Part shown: positions 34,363 to 46,417 of the stretch, piece by piece
How the letters are laid out: each line of letters starts with the position of its first letter
How positions within the stretch are numbered: position 1 is the stretch's first letter
Assembly (NCBI GenBank): GCA_020746835.1
Contig: JAGPNK010000006.1
Span: 496,001 to 560,000 of the forward strand
DNA: 64,000 nucleotides
Source: Stachybotrys elegans
Taxonomy: Eukaryota > Ascomycota > Sordariomycetes > Hypocreales > Stachybotryaceae
Direction of reading: 5' to 3'
Program-made: the position numbers and the translations under genes
Notes under the pieces: generated by a model
The model's input: only the letters and a program-made list of their open reading frames with translations
Database searches by the model: none
What the model was told of the DNA's origin: nothing

Positions 34363-37300
34363 ATGCCCTCAGCAACCATGAGTTTCCCTGACCACTCGGA
34401 GCGAGTTGCGAAGCGCATCAAGTACTCGCCACATGAGCCAGACGATGGGCTAGAAAGCAGCCGCCTCTCAAGCATTGAAGCGTCATCGCCGACCGCATCA
34501 ACGTCTGGGTGCAGTTATCCGGACACGTCCAATGGCCTGCCAGGCCAGAATCCGTGGCCTCCACGGCCATGGTCTTCATCGTCATCACTTCCCCCATCCC
34601 CGTCTACTCCGCGCTTCCAGCTGCCTCCCCCGATCCCAACAGAGCCACGCAACGTCAGTTTTCTGGCAACGCCATCTCTGTCGCCGAGCTTCTCACCAGG
34701 TAAGATCCTCCTCAACCATGTGCCTGACGCGAATCTCTCTGCGCTCTTGCCTGAAATACCGTTGTCCTTGCACCACTCTTGTCCGCCAGCTCCCCTTAGG
34801 ACGGGTGTAACCAGCATTCCATCCCTCCCGGGCTGCCACTGCTCTGTGATAGAGGAGACAAGAGGAAACAGCAAATAGGATGGCAATAAGCCTAGCCACC
34901 CCGGCATGGCTCCATTTCTTCCCACCCCATTCCCTCTCCATTCAACTCTCACATGTATCGGGCGGAAGCTACTTGGCACTCTTTTATCCAACTTTCTTCC
35001 GACCGAACTAGAGAACCTCAAATAGTGACCGGCCCGTCCATAGGCGCCAGCCCATCTTTTAATATCATGCCGAGACAACTGAATTTACTGACATGGACCC
35101 TAGGCTCCTCTGGTCCCGCCCACTCCCACTCACCCCCGATGTATTCTTCGCAGCCAAGCGCCCCTCGGCCCCTCGACGCGGCGTCGGTCAACCCTCCGGC
35201 ACGCTCTCCCCCACGGCCCCACGACCAGGTCCAGCACAGCGCTCCTTTCCGGAGCACCGACTTTACTAGCCCATTCAAAGATTGTCTTGAGGCTTTCGGC
35301 ACCCTCCCGTTCCCCCGCTATAGCCGGCCGCCGAATGGGCAAATCAATGGTTATGTCAAGTTCAACTGGACTGGAGAATCAGCCAGGGGCTCGAGCTCGG
35401 GTTCTGGTACCCCGAAACCACGTTTTTATCCCCCTCTTCCGTCGCCAGACCAAATGCAGAGCTCAGGATCCATTCGGACTTCTGCTTATGGTCTTACTGG
35501 TGTTCTCCCTGGTCAGACCACTTCTGAACCGAGGGCACAGTCTGCCGTCTTCAGCCCTGAGGGATCGCCGTACACGGAGCTCTCACCCACCTCCCCAACT
35601 TCACCAAGCACTGCATCCAGCGCCTCCTCGCCGCCGTCGACCAGGTTGACAAGATCAAGATCAACCAGATCTCCGAGTTCAACGATCTCGTCAAGATCCA
35701 CTGGATCAACAGAGTCAACTAGGTCGAGTGTTTCGCGCTCTTCATCGCGGACTTCTGTGACATCGGTCCAGCTGATTAAACGAGGCGAAGGCCCGGCACT
35801 TCTCCCGCCTCTCTTTGGCCTAGACACCAAAATGGACAATGCAGACAGGAAATTATGGGACTTTTGTAAGTTGAATATTTACACTGGGTATTATCGCCCA
35901 GTCTCCCTCTGTCGCACAGAGCAAGTCGTTCATCCGTAGCTAATACTCTCAGACATCAACAGTTGGTGCCCTGGAAGGAGTATCATCAAGGTGACCAATC
36001 TCTGGGAGCAAGACTTCGCAAAGATGCATTCGGTGGAAGGAATTCTTTCTGCTATACAGAGTATTGCTGGCATATATATATGCGACTACTTCCCAAGGGA
36101 TTCCATCACGACCCGGGTAAAACACCGATTTGCCATGGCCGAGAATCGTTTGGCAGTCCTGATGGGCAATTCCGACATACTCGACACCACGCCTAACGGG
36201 ATTGATGAGCTACTGACTCTTTTCGTCATTCTTTCCATGCAGGATGTAAGTGTGATCCTGCCTGGCTTCAGCATGCTACCACGCGTCAAGCACCCGTACT
36301 GATTAATGTAGATTATCCTTGTTGAGCTGCGACGAAAGAGGCCCTTTGGTCCGCGATGGCTCGAGGGATTCAAAACCTGCGAGCGTATTCTGCAAGCTCA
36401 CGATCAAGGAGTGCGGTTCTGGATCCCCAGCAACGTACAGCTCAGCTCGCTGCGCAGCTCGCATTTTGTCATTGTAGGCCGTGCTCTCATCCTAGCACAG
36501 CCTCTGGTGCCTTTGCCTCCACCAGCTGACTTCGATGCCGCCAAAGAGAGTTCGCGGTTCGGCTGGCTTCTGTACGGTACGAGAGAAGAGACCTATGAGA
36601 TCCACGGAGGATGCGGCTTCTCAAAGAAACTGCTTCACGTCATGAGCCAAATAACATTTTGGTCGGCGAGACTGCAGCAGGAAAGAGAAAGCCCCATGAC
36701 TCCAGCTGTGGCAGTAGCTTTGTATCAAGAGCTCGCCGGTATGAAGCAGTGGGCACCTGACGTGATCGACTGGGAATCGGCAAATCAGTATCCTCCGCCA
36801 CTGAACATCTTGAAGACGTTGGATCACGATTTCCTGGTGAACACACCGAGGGGTATCACTGTTGTTACAGCAGAAGCATGGCGGATTGCCGCCATGATAT
36901 ATCATCAATGCCGCCTCCTAAGGTAGGCCCTGTCCCTTCAACGTCGACGTTCGATACTGATACAAGCGTAGACTACCCCGCAACCATGCCGAGGTTCTGG
37001 CCAACATGGATGACCTGTGTTCCTGTATCCGTGTCATGCCAACACACGGAGATCATTTCACAGCCCAGGCGCCTCTTTTCCCCGTATTTCTACTGGGATT
37101 GATAGCCACAACAGACGAGCATCTTGACACCTCCATGGCTTGGTTCAATGCTGTCCTGAAAACCCCAGTCCGAAGCGTGAGTCATGCACCATTTATCCAG
37201 ACTGGATGTGCCAAGTTTAACAGTAAACAGAGCGTGCCGCCACTTTTTGAGGGCCTACAAAGAATACGGATGTGGATAGATACTGAAGTCCCAATCGGAG

Positions 37301-37404
37301 ATACCCACAATCTTCCGCCCGCCATCCGCAACAGACGACCGTGGTGGGAACGTCTGGTCCTACGAATACAAGAACGAGAAGAAGAGTTGTTCTGCTTGAC
37401 ATGA
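34363..37404 (+). CDS. Fungal_trans_2-domain regulator without a visible zinc cluster
   Basis: Six exons proposed: 34363-34699, 35104-35865, 35953-36245, 36312-36922, 36972-37176 and 37231-37404; 793 aa. Introns are 404, 87, 66, 49 and 54 nt, with donors GTAAGA, GTAAGT, GTAAGT, GTAGGC and GTGAGT. The first 400 residues are Ser/Pro/Thr-rich and disordered, starting with a basic VAKRIKYSP. The conserved part starts at KLWDFYINSWCPGRS and runs to the end, matching the Fungal_trans_2 (PF11951) pattern, with internal IQSIAGIYICDYF and a C-terminal SVPPLFEGLQRI. That domain is normally found in Zn2Cys6 transcription factors, but no CX2CX6C cluster is visible in exon 1 or upstream. It may act without DNA binding, or an upstream exon was missed. 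The last intron is 54 nt and frame-neutral, so its use is uncertain. Confidence 0.82.
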
Positions 37405-37473
37405 GCCACAGGGGCTAATACCCCCTTTCTATTCCCCAGTCCAGCCGTCTTTGGTCTGCTCGCGGTTTCATGT

Positions 37474-38676
37474 TCAGTTTACCCCCGACACGGCACTATC
37501 GGTGTCCTCGTGGTCTCCTTTACCACGCTTAATCATGTATTGGCCTTAATTATGTTAGTATATCAGAGATCACCTCGCAATGGGAAAACTCACGGAAGTC
37601 GGAGTCGGGCGCTTGGTACACCTCAAGCACGGCCAAACCAGCTTTGCGGCACATCATGCGTACATTCTCTTCGTCATATTTGTGGGAATCGAACCAGTCA
37701 AACTCTTCGCCCTCGTTGATTATGCGGCCCAAGTTGCGGAGGCTGAGGTCGCGTTTGGCCCTGAGGTAGAAGCGATGTCTCGTTGTGGGCACCTCTTCAA
37801 GTTCAGCCAAGAGTTCCCAGTCATCTTCATGGAACCAATCTTCTCCAGCGACGTGATTCAACCGCTTGAATCCGTTCAGGAAAAACTCGTCAAACAACGA
37901 CTGGCTTGTGTGGTATGCGGCCCAGATCTTCTCTTTGTGGTTGGCGATGAGGTGGCCGTCCATACCCACCAAGAGATAGTCATCCGGTCGAAGAAGGTTG
38001 GCCCAGGCCTTCAAGTGGTTGAGAGCTTCAGGCCACGGATCGTTACAGAGAACGGACCCCAAAGACAAAAAGAGTCTTGGAGACTTGATCCCTTCGACAT
38101 GCTCCATGCCATTTCCAAACGTGCCCCACAGGCCTGCACAAGCCACCACGTCGTTGATACCGGAATGTCTGTCAACTAGGTATTTGACACCACGCTCCAG
38201 GGACGCTTTGGAGATGTCCAGAGCGAGATACACCGCAGGCAGCTTCGCCTCCTCGACTTTGCGAAGCAGGTGCTCAACCTTGGAAGTGTCACTATATCCG
38301 TCAGCCGACTTGTCATACTAATTATCCCCCTCGAAAAGGCGATAAGATGCTCGGGGACTACTGACCCTGCTCCTAGGTCAATCATGGTGACACCTGGGGA
38401 TAGGCGCTTGACCACTTCCGCCCCATACGCGTCAAAGATGGCTATCTCATCTGCAGTCTGATAGAACTCGTCGGTATTGATGATCTGTGCCCAAATGTCC
38501 AGTCCTGCGTCGTCATAGAGGAGCTCGTCAGGCAGCACCGGCACTGGCCCAGAGGAATGTTTATGCTTGAGGGCCTCGAAGAGCCTTTCACGAACATTGT
38601 TGAAAACTTTACGCCCGCCAATGTCGCGAACCTCGCCATGGCCAATGTGCGTGGTCATCGCAGCTAATGACCCCAT
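37474..38676 (-). CDS. SAM-dependent methyltransferase of the EasF/EgtD type (Methyltransf_33)
   Basis: Three exons: 38676-38366, 38291-37594 and 37544-37474; 359 aa. Introns are 74 and 49 nt; the second has a textbook TACTAAC branch and acceptor TTAAG. Motif I is MIDLGAGDTSKVEHL (from residue 98), followed by YLALDISKASLERGV and ACAGLWGTFGNG, the pattern of the histidine-specific methyltransferase domain shared by ergothioneine synthases and the ergot enzyme 4-dimethylallyltryptophan N-methyltransferase (EasF). The correct C-terminus, DFRQYMIKRGKG, appears only after removing the last intron; reading through it gives a shorter false end. No prenyltransferase or other ergot gene is nearby, so the substrate (an aromatic amino acid or histidine derivative) is unknown. 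It ends 69 bp from the stop of the convergent Fungal_trans_2 gene. Confidence 0.86.
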
Positions 38677-40089
38677 GGCTGTTGGTTTGCAAGAGACGTT
38701 TCGAAAGTTCCTTATGCCGACGACAACAATCAAGAAGAGGGAATATCCAACCTCTAGGAGAGAAAAGAGGAGAAGTGAAGGATGCTGTCGCCAGACCAAT
38801 ACCGTGCCGTCACTTTCACCGACAGTCGGTACACGATCAATGGCAATCTATACTGTAAACCAGGGGCGCTTGAAGGATGGTAAAGAATGGCCATGGGTCG
38901 GGGGAGGTGAAGAGAAATTTATAGTCGAGCCATGGGCAGCCCAGTCACTACATCGACAAACCGGCCTGTAGCTACATCAGCACGGGTCGGGCTTATTGCC
39001 ACTCCACACCCGAACCAGCAGCTCTGCTGCTGTTCTGATTTATCGGCGGTTCTCGGATTCCCAGCTTCAACGCCACGTACCAATTACAAGCACCCATGGC
39101 TCGGAGGGGGGCAGAGAAATCTTCTTTCCCAGCGCCTTTTTGATGACGGACCTGCAGGCCAACGGGTAAACGTCGTCTCACCTACCTGGGTACACAAGAG
39201 CCTTCCTCGACAGGGGACCTCAAGTACGTAGTGAAGGATGTTTTGATCGAATTGAAACGGCAAAGTCCACGGCACCTGGCCAGAAAGAGTTCACCCTACA
39301 TTAGGGTGCTGCATAGAAGTGGCTTTGCCCGCACGGATCCCTGTCGGCGGATGATGATTACCTGAAAGTGGGAGGGGGTGTGAAAATGGAATGCAGTGCA
39401 GGATGCAGTCCCAGTACGCCTCGGTTGTGGGTGTCATGCACAGAATGGATCAGCTCGCTCACACTCTGTTCTCACCATCCTTGGTCTCACGATCCGTCAG
39501 CCCCATATGCCGCATCTCCGATGGACTTGGTGGCTGGTGGCCTGCTTACATACCGTAGGAGTCTCAACCACACTTTGTCTTTGGAGCCGCATCCAAGGGT
39601 CGCGGGCCTTGGCATTTAGCTCGAGAAGAGCAGCATCAACCGCAGAGAAGGGGAAAAAGGCCTAGGCTTTTCGACATTCGGGTTCCCCAGGCTGGCCTTG
39701 TCTTCCACTCCGCACCAGGGCATTTCAGAGATACGGGACTGGAGAAAGGTGGAACCTTGTTATTACGCATGCTGCATTTGTTCATGTACAAGCAACCTGC
39801 GGGTCGGCTTGAAGACGGAGGTGGTAGATAAAGATGAGAGAAGCTCATGTAACATGGGATACCCGCTACTGAAAGAGCGGCGTAGTCGTGGCTCTTATGG
39901 AAAGAGACGCAGTGGTATTCACGACGTATCAACGTCGAAACAGATACTAGCATTGCTTGCCTTGTTTTGTTATGGTTGGCGGGCAATGCTTTTCTTTCTT
40001 TCTTTTTGCCTTTTCAAGCTCCCCTTTTCAGCATCTAGGGTCATGGTATTTGTTTCTTTGGGGAAAATCACAGCTGTTGAGCCAGGAAA

Positions 40090-40104
40090 GGGGGGGGGGG
40101 GGGG
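40090..40104. repeat. G15 homopolymer
   Basis: Intergenic homopolymer with no adjacent splice donor on either strand. Confidence 0.9.
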
Positions 40105-43100
40105 TTGGCAGGATATGACGCGCGTATTTCTGAATTCATTTATTTGCAGTTGACCACACCATCCGAGTAGATTGTCTTGTATGCCTCTCAATGGGTCCGG
40201 TAATTTAACACCTAGTGCTGGAAGCTCGCGTCTGCGATATGGGATACTTGTCTGGCAGTATGGCCGCCGTAAGTGATACACACAGGAAGTGCGCATCGCC
40301 AAGCTCCCCCACGAATGCAACCCTGCTCTGATGGGGATTGGGGGCTCCCCCAGACGGACCCTATTTCCTGTGCTTACGGGTGAGTGGGCGCATGAATTAT
40401 GCTGCTGTGATATGGGGATAGGGCATTCGTATAATTATTGCACGTCGATATGGAGCACATCAGTCGCATTAATAAACAAGAGCGCCAGGATCGCAGCCCG
40501 CGCCCTTAGCGTCAAAGGCGGGATCACTACATATAGGAGGTGGCCAGGGGAGAGTCTTGCACCTAAACCACGGTTTATCGTTGGTAGAGCACGGCAAGTC
40601 AGCCCTCGAGCCTTGCGATTGCTCCGTCGCTGTCGACCCGGGTTGTAGGCCGCATTGGGCCTGTTTCGCGATGCATGGTCGCCAAGCAAAGGCAGCCCGA
40701 TGGTGGAGCGAGCTTGCGTGTTCTTCCCAGAGGAAGATGCTTGGTCGAGACGACTGGGGCGTGACCTTGAGGGCACCCGGGCTTACTTAGACACGACGTG
40801 GACGTAATATGTAGGTCGGGAGAAGGGCACAGCGCGACGCCGGAAAGAAGCCCTTGTCGGCACAGGCATCAAGGATGAGGGCCCGTACAATCTTCGAGTC
40901 TGGTCGCCATAGGAGTGGAGCCATGTATAACAGGTATTTCGGACGGGCTACGGCATCAAGGCTGCTGCGGTACTGGCGGTGGTCGCTCACGGTTCCGCCA
41001 GGATTTGCTCTCCGCAAAGTATCCGGCGGCTGTTCCGGTCTAATGTGAATCAACATGAGAGAAATGGATGTGGCATCCGCAAATACTAATGCATGCAAGC
41101 AAGAGAGGCAACGGCCTCGTCAGGGATGTGACTTATTGATGGTGGGGCGAGCAGCCCATAGCCTGGTGTGCGTACGCGCTTTGGGAAGAGTGGTATGTGG
41201 GGATGGGATATGGGATCGAAACTCACTTATAAGTCAGATGTGACGGGCAGCAGCTAAACTGATTTTGTATGTTATCCACGATTGCAGGAACGGCAGTGGT
41301 AATGGCCAGATTGTTGCACAATAGCGGGCGGCGTGCATGAGTAGGGTTAACCATCCTCGCTTCGCGGGGATAAGGCTGCTTGGATCCATGGTTCCCGAGG
41401 CACGCGGATTTGGGATATGCGTGAGAAGTTGCGGTGGGCTAAGCATTGTACCTAGTATGTCAGTCCAGCCCCCTTCTTAAATTTAAGAAGACAGACATCA
41501 AGGTAATGCTGCAGTCGGTTGGATCGAGATGACCAGCGGATGTTGATTAGGAGCGCTGGGGCGCCGCTTGGGGTCCTCCTGATGGCGATAGTGGCAGCCA
41601 GCCAAGGGTAATCGCGGGTGGTGGGGTCCAGTGGATTGCCTCGGGAACATCGAATGGATCCTTCCATCGATAATGAGAATTGAAGTATGATATAGGTACC
41701 GCAGAGGTCCCTGACAATGTATACTTGAGCGGACAAGAGACCCAGGTTGAGACACGCTGTTCTTCCGCGCATTGTCCGTCTTAGGCCATTCCGGGATTCT
41801 TCCATGCAGAAGCGGCCGGTCCTTTCATTGGAGCCTTTGGAAGAAGGACATCCTGATATTGGTTCCTGGAGGCGGGTAAAGCTGGTCCTAGAAGCCCAGT
41901 ACAGTCAAGAGAGGTGAAAAGGCTGAAGCCCTTGCTGGAAATGCTCCTTGTCCCATTCCGCCCAAAGGAAGTGTGTGCGCAAGTGAACAAGCGGTCATCA
42001 TCGTAGCGAAGATCGATGGGTCATCACCACGACGTCATGCAGAAAGTGATGCGTGCATGGCTCCAATGCGGGTTGTCGTGCATATTCAAGCCATAGTCGC
42101 ATGGGTTGGGTCTGGACTGACGGTTGCGCAAGGATCTGCATTCAGCTGCCACGGGTGTTTTCTTGATATCGAACGAAGCATGCGTCTTCTTCTGCGCTGC
42201 CACTATCAGCCCTTTTGACTCACCTTTTGTCGTATTCTCAAAATCGTTGGTCTTGGTTGGCGCGGCTTCCTGGAGGCTGCATCTGGATCCTCCTATCAGA
42301 TCATGTTGGCAGTGGCTTCACCCAATCTCATGCCTTTGGTTGATATGTCAAGTGTTAATTGTTACCCAAGAAACAGACTGGTTCCCCCCGTGCATAGCTT
42401 GGCGATGACGAGGCCCCATCCTGCCTACAGACAGGCAAGTTAGTTGTAGACGAACAGTGACCTTGAAAACCGGATGCGACGCCATCATGCACACCACCCT
42501 CCTCTTCAGCAAAAAGGCAAGGGTATGATAAGCGCCTTACCAAGTGAAATCAACCGGAGCGGGACTTTCGGGTCTCTTCCATATTCTTCTGCCATTCCTT
42601 CGTTCTCCCTTTCCTCTTTCCTCTTCTCTCTTCTCTCCGAACCACTCCGCATGATGATGGTCCATTCAACTGGCGATATGTTGCAGCACAGTTGGTTTGT
42701 AATTGTCTCCAATGGAGTGACCGGAGAATGAATTGCTAACGGGGGCAGGTGACGTGTCATATGTTGCCCGCGCCGAGGCAGTCCGCAATCCCGGGAATCG
42801 TAGTCGGTTTTCTGATGCATTTGACGATGTTGGTGCTGTTGGGGATCCACGATAAGTGATGCAGCGTCCGAACCGACCGCCAGGCCCTGCCTCGTCTAGC
42901 TCATCTGCCAAGCTGCGGGTTGGTGGTGATCCATGATCGCCAGCAGCAGAGGTAGGTGGCTGTATGCATGGAATGAACAAGGTTCGAGTCCGTCGACGAC
43001 TCGACACCGAAGGAAGTAATTCACGAGTCCCGATGTTGTTCCACTTTTGATCAGCAGGCTGCCGGTCCGTGTGTGAGCGCAAACAGCTGTCCCGGAGGAG

Positions 43101-43273
43101 GACTCCGGCGCCCCGGTCGGTGCTGGGATTTTGAGGGATAAGTGCTACGCGATAAGATGTTGGTGCTTCTTCTGAAAATCAGCCCCGGGGTTCCTTGGAT
43201 TCGCAAGCATTTCCTCAGAATCCCGGTGGAGGGGCTAAAACGGCAAGACACGTTGAGAATTGGAAGGTACTTA

Positions 43274-43286
43274 GGTACGGAGTACC
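43274..43286. repeat. GGTACGGAGTACC dispersed inverted-repeat element
   Basis: Same 13-nt extended form as the copy at 32,509, also flanked by TAGGTAC-type words. Confidence 0.6.
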
Positions 43287-45374
43287 TCATGGTAGGGCAC
43301 TTCCGGAAAGAGGCGCCCATCACCTAACCTCGTCAGCAGGTTGCATTAACGAGTTTCTTGGTACGTGAAGGTTTCCCCTCTCTAATCCTCCTGGATGAGC
43401 TCTCCCATCGACATGGTATTTCCTGTCCCGATCCCCCCACGTCCTCCTTTCCGTGCCTGAACTCTATCGCCCCATCTCATACAGTGATCTCATCCCCGAT
43501 GGGCATGTTTCCTACATGGGGAAAAAGAGAGGAAAATTAAAAGAAGAAGAAAGGGCCTGTTCTCCAGTGGCTCGGTGCTCAGGTGGAGAGGCCGTCACAC
43601 GACCAAGAGAACCCAAAACCTCAGTGAGCATCCTTTCTTCAGCCAGGGTCTGTCGAGGTTCGCATTCACATTTGCCCTGCCTCAAGACTCCACTGTCAAG
43701 CCGACAGGATGAAAAGTTTGCAAGGCACCTGATCCGATTTCTATCCATGCAGCATTGGTTCAGCGAGGTGCAGTTCTTCCTCGTCAACACATTATTCCCG
43801 TTTACCTTGTCAACCGGTGGGTATCGATTCCACCAGCCTGCAGGTTGCGCCCAACTAGGCAGTTGGAGTATTCATGATTGTCCATCGGCGCACATCTCCT
43901 TGATGCCAGGACCATACCATATCATGCCCGCCCCTTGCACGTTGGCGGAATTCTGAGGCATGCCACATACGCCGAGTACATACACGCCCCTACATATGCT
44001 CAGATCGGGCTCGCTTAAGCATATGACCCTTCACCTTCTCCAACACGAAGGATCTTTGTCGCCTCTGATCTTTCTTTGCTGACACCCAGACTGATTTTTT
44101 TATTTCCCCTTCGCATCGAGCTCCGCACTGTTGGAAGATGGTGTGATCCATCCCGCTGGATGTCAGATGCTCTTTCTTACTCCCGTGGCAGCCGAACGGA
44201 GCCAGCCTTCTCTTGCTGCTTCGAAAGCCGGAGATGCTACTCATCACCACTTCTCAGCTGGGCGAATTGCGCACTGCATATGTGTTTGGTCTGCTGATTG
44301 TGCTGACGCTCGTCACCCATCGCCTAACCTGCGACCCCCCAGCGAGTTCCAGCCACTCGTCATCGACAGTGCGCGCAAAGCCGCACTTCGGGCTATCGAT
44401 TCGCTGGTCAGGCCTCCAAAAATCGCCTGGGCGCAAACTGATGGCTTTCTTCTTGCTGACACCACGTGCTTAAGATCCAGATTTCCTCTGTTTAGCCTGC
44501 CGACAACGCTCCCCAGTATGTAATTCGACCCGGGTTTCCTGATAGATACCACACATCAGCGGACCCATGGGCTTCCAATGGCCGCCTTGGGTGTGGGTGG
44601 TACAAGCTCACACGAGGCGGCCGGCATGTGAGGCGAGGAGGGGCGTGTCATTACCAAAGGCTCCCAGAGCCTCGGTGTCCAATGGTGATTGGCATAGCTC
44701 CATGGTCGATATCTTCCCAGCAGATGTCCACGTACCCGCCGTTTCGTTGCAATTGCGACTAGAGGACGCCACCCGAACACCTATCGCAAGCGCCAGGTGA
44801 CCCCTGCTGCGTGGTCGAGATGGGTTGGTTACACTGTTCTCATACTTCCCGGTCCATGGTCATCCTTTGGATACGTGTTGTTGCCTTCTCGACGATCCTT
44901 CCAATTCTGCTGGCTACAGAAACCTACTGGGGGGAGGGGCTTATGCATGCGCAGTTCTTTGGACCTTACCCAGTGAATGGAATCCTCGTTGTCGTTCTAC
45001 CATGGGGGAGGGGGGGGATACGTGATGACATGCATATGTAGGTCATACTTTAGGAGGAAGGCCAAGCATCGCCCGGGGGTCAGGCGTATTCCTTCAGGGC
45101 CGTGGGGGCTGCGAGAGAGAGTAGCCCCTGTAGGCGGCCTGTGGCCAACAGCAGATGGCACTGTGGCAACAGCTGGCTCACCCAGTGTCATGTCAGGGGC
45201 CAAGCAGAGCGTCCCGATACAGTCTATGTGTGCCTTTCTATTGGGGATTCCTGCGAGCTTACTCCGACTCCTCACTATTTACCCATGTTTGGTTCGATAT
45301 GCTGACCGTCAGATTTCAAATATTCATCTCAAATCGTCATTCTGCCTTTCAGAAGAAGCCTTTGTCTTGGGAAT

Positions 45375-46417
45375 CTATGATTCCCAGAAACCAGGGAAGA
45401 GGTACTCAATGCGCTTCATGGCCTCCTCGCTACGACCCTCGGGCTTCGTCATGAACTTGATAGCTCCCTGAGAGCTTCCCTGCCAGTGCTTGGCCATGAC
45501 GAGGTCGCTGTGCTCAATCTTGGACAGCTGGTCGAGGACGCCGGCAACCAGCCTCTTGGCGTTCTCGCTGTTGGCCTTCATGTGCTTAATGACCATCTCG
45601 ACATTGACATCCTCGGATGAGTGCCAGCAGTCATAGTCGGTGGCCATGGCAATGACCTGGTAGGCCAGCTCGGCTTCACGAGCGAGCTTCGCCTCGGGAA
45701 GCGTGGACATGTTGATGACGGAGCCGCCCCACGAACGGTACATGTGAGACTCGGCTCGGGTCGAGAATTGAGGACCCTCTGCATCGCTTCATGAGCCAGT
45801 GTTTTTGACGGGTCTTGCCAGGTTTCTACTCACCCATGACAATGACGGTACCCTTGTCGTGCAGAACGACGCCTTCGCCCTCCATGTGCTGGGCGCACTT
45901 CTTGACCACGGCAGCAAGACCAGCGTCAAAAGGGTCGGCGAAACCGACATGGCCAACGGCGCCGCCCTCGAAGAAGGTAAATGGACGGATACCCTTGGTG
46001 CGGTCAATGACCTGGTCTGGGACGACAAAGTCCATGGGCTTGATCTCCTCCTGCAGGGATCCGACGGCGGAGAAGGCGACAACGCAGCGCACTCCGATGT
46101 GTCTCAGGGCGGCGATGTTGGCGCGGTTGGGGACCTCGTGAGGAGCGAACTGGTGGTACAGGCCATGGCGGGCGAGGAAGGCTATGTTGGTGCCGTTATG
46201 TTCGAGGATGTGGATGGGTGACGAGGGAGCGCCCCACGGGGTGATTGGGTTGAGAACCGCGACAGGTTTGTATCCGTCAAGCTGGGCGAGGCCAGTTCCG
46301 CCAATGACGGCGATATGGACGGGCTCTGATATGCGTGTCAGCGCCTATGTCTCTCTATAGTACGCACAGAATGTGAGGCCGGCCAGTACTGTCAAACGAG
46401 GTGGGAAGATCAGCCAT
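45375..46417 (-). CDS. MEU1: S-methyl-5'-thioadenosine phosphorylase
   Basis: Three exons: 46417-46390 (28 nt), 46325-45834 and 45778-45375; 307 aa. The tiny first exon gives MADLPTSFDK, matching the expected fungal N-terminus; introns are 64 and 55 nt. Family landmarks: VIGGTG phosphate-binding motif near residue 16, SAVGSLQEEIKP, PDQVIDRTKGIR, FFEGGAVGHVGFADPFD, EGPQFSTRAES (174-184), SVINMSTLPEAKLAREAELAY and the catalytic-loop ATDYDCW. The enzyme cleaves methylthioadenosine with phosphate to adenine and methylthioribose-1-phosphate, the first step of methionine salvage after polyamine synthesis. Reading exon 1 on to the next donor would put the junction out of frame, which decides the short exon. 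Confidence 0.94.

Larger units (their letters stand above)
38677..45374. other. Gene-poor 6.7-kb region
   Basis: No domain, transposon frame, terminal repeats or tRNA was recognised. Frames of up to about 170 codons (for example 43,453-43,956, +) lack recognisable content. One GTACGGAGTAC element (43,275) and a G15 tract (40,090-40,104) are present. Neither TA dinucleotide enrichment nor AT-rich blocks stand out by eye, so strong RIP (repeat-induced point mutation) is not evident. The first few hundred bases are the promoter of the methyltransferase. Confidence 0.5.

Noticed and set aside
41200..42000. Possible decayed transposon
   Set aside because: No terminal repeats, target duplication, or transposase or reverse-transcriptase motif could be read on either strand.
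42981..42991. GGTTCGAGTCC, a perfect tRNA B-box word
   Set aside because: Flanking bases cannot form a T stem and no A box or acceptor stem fits around it.
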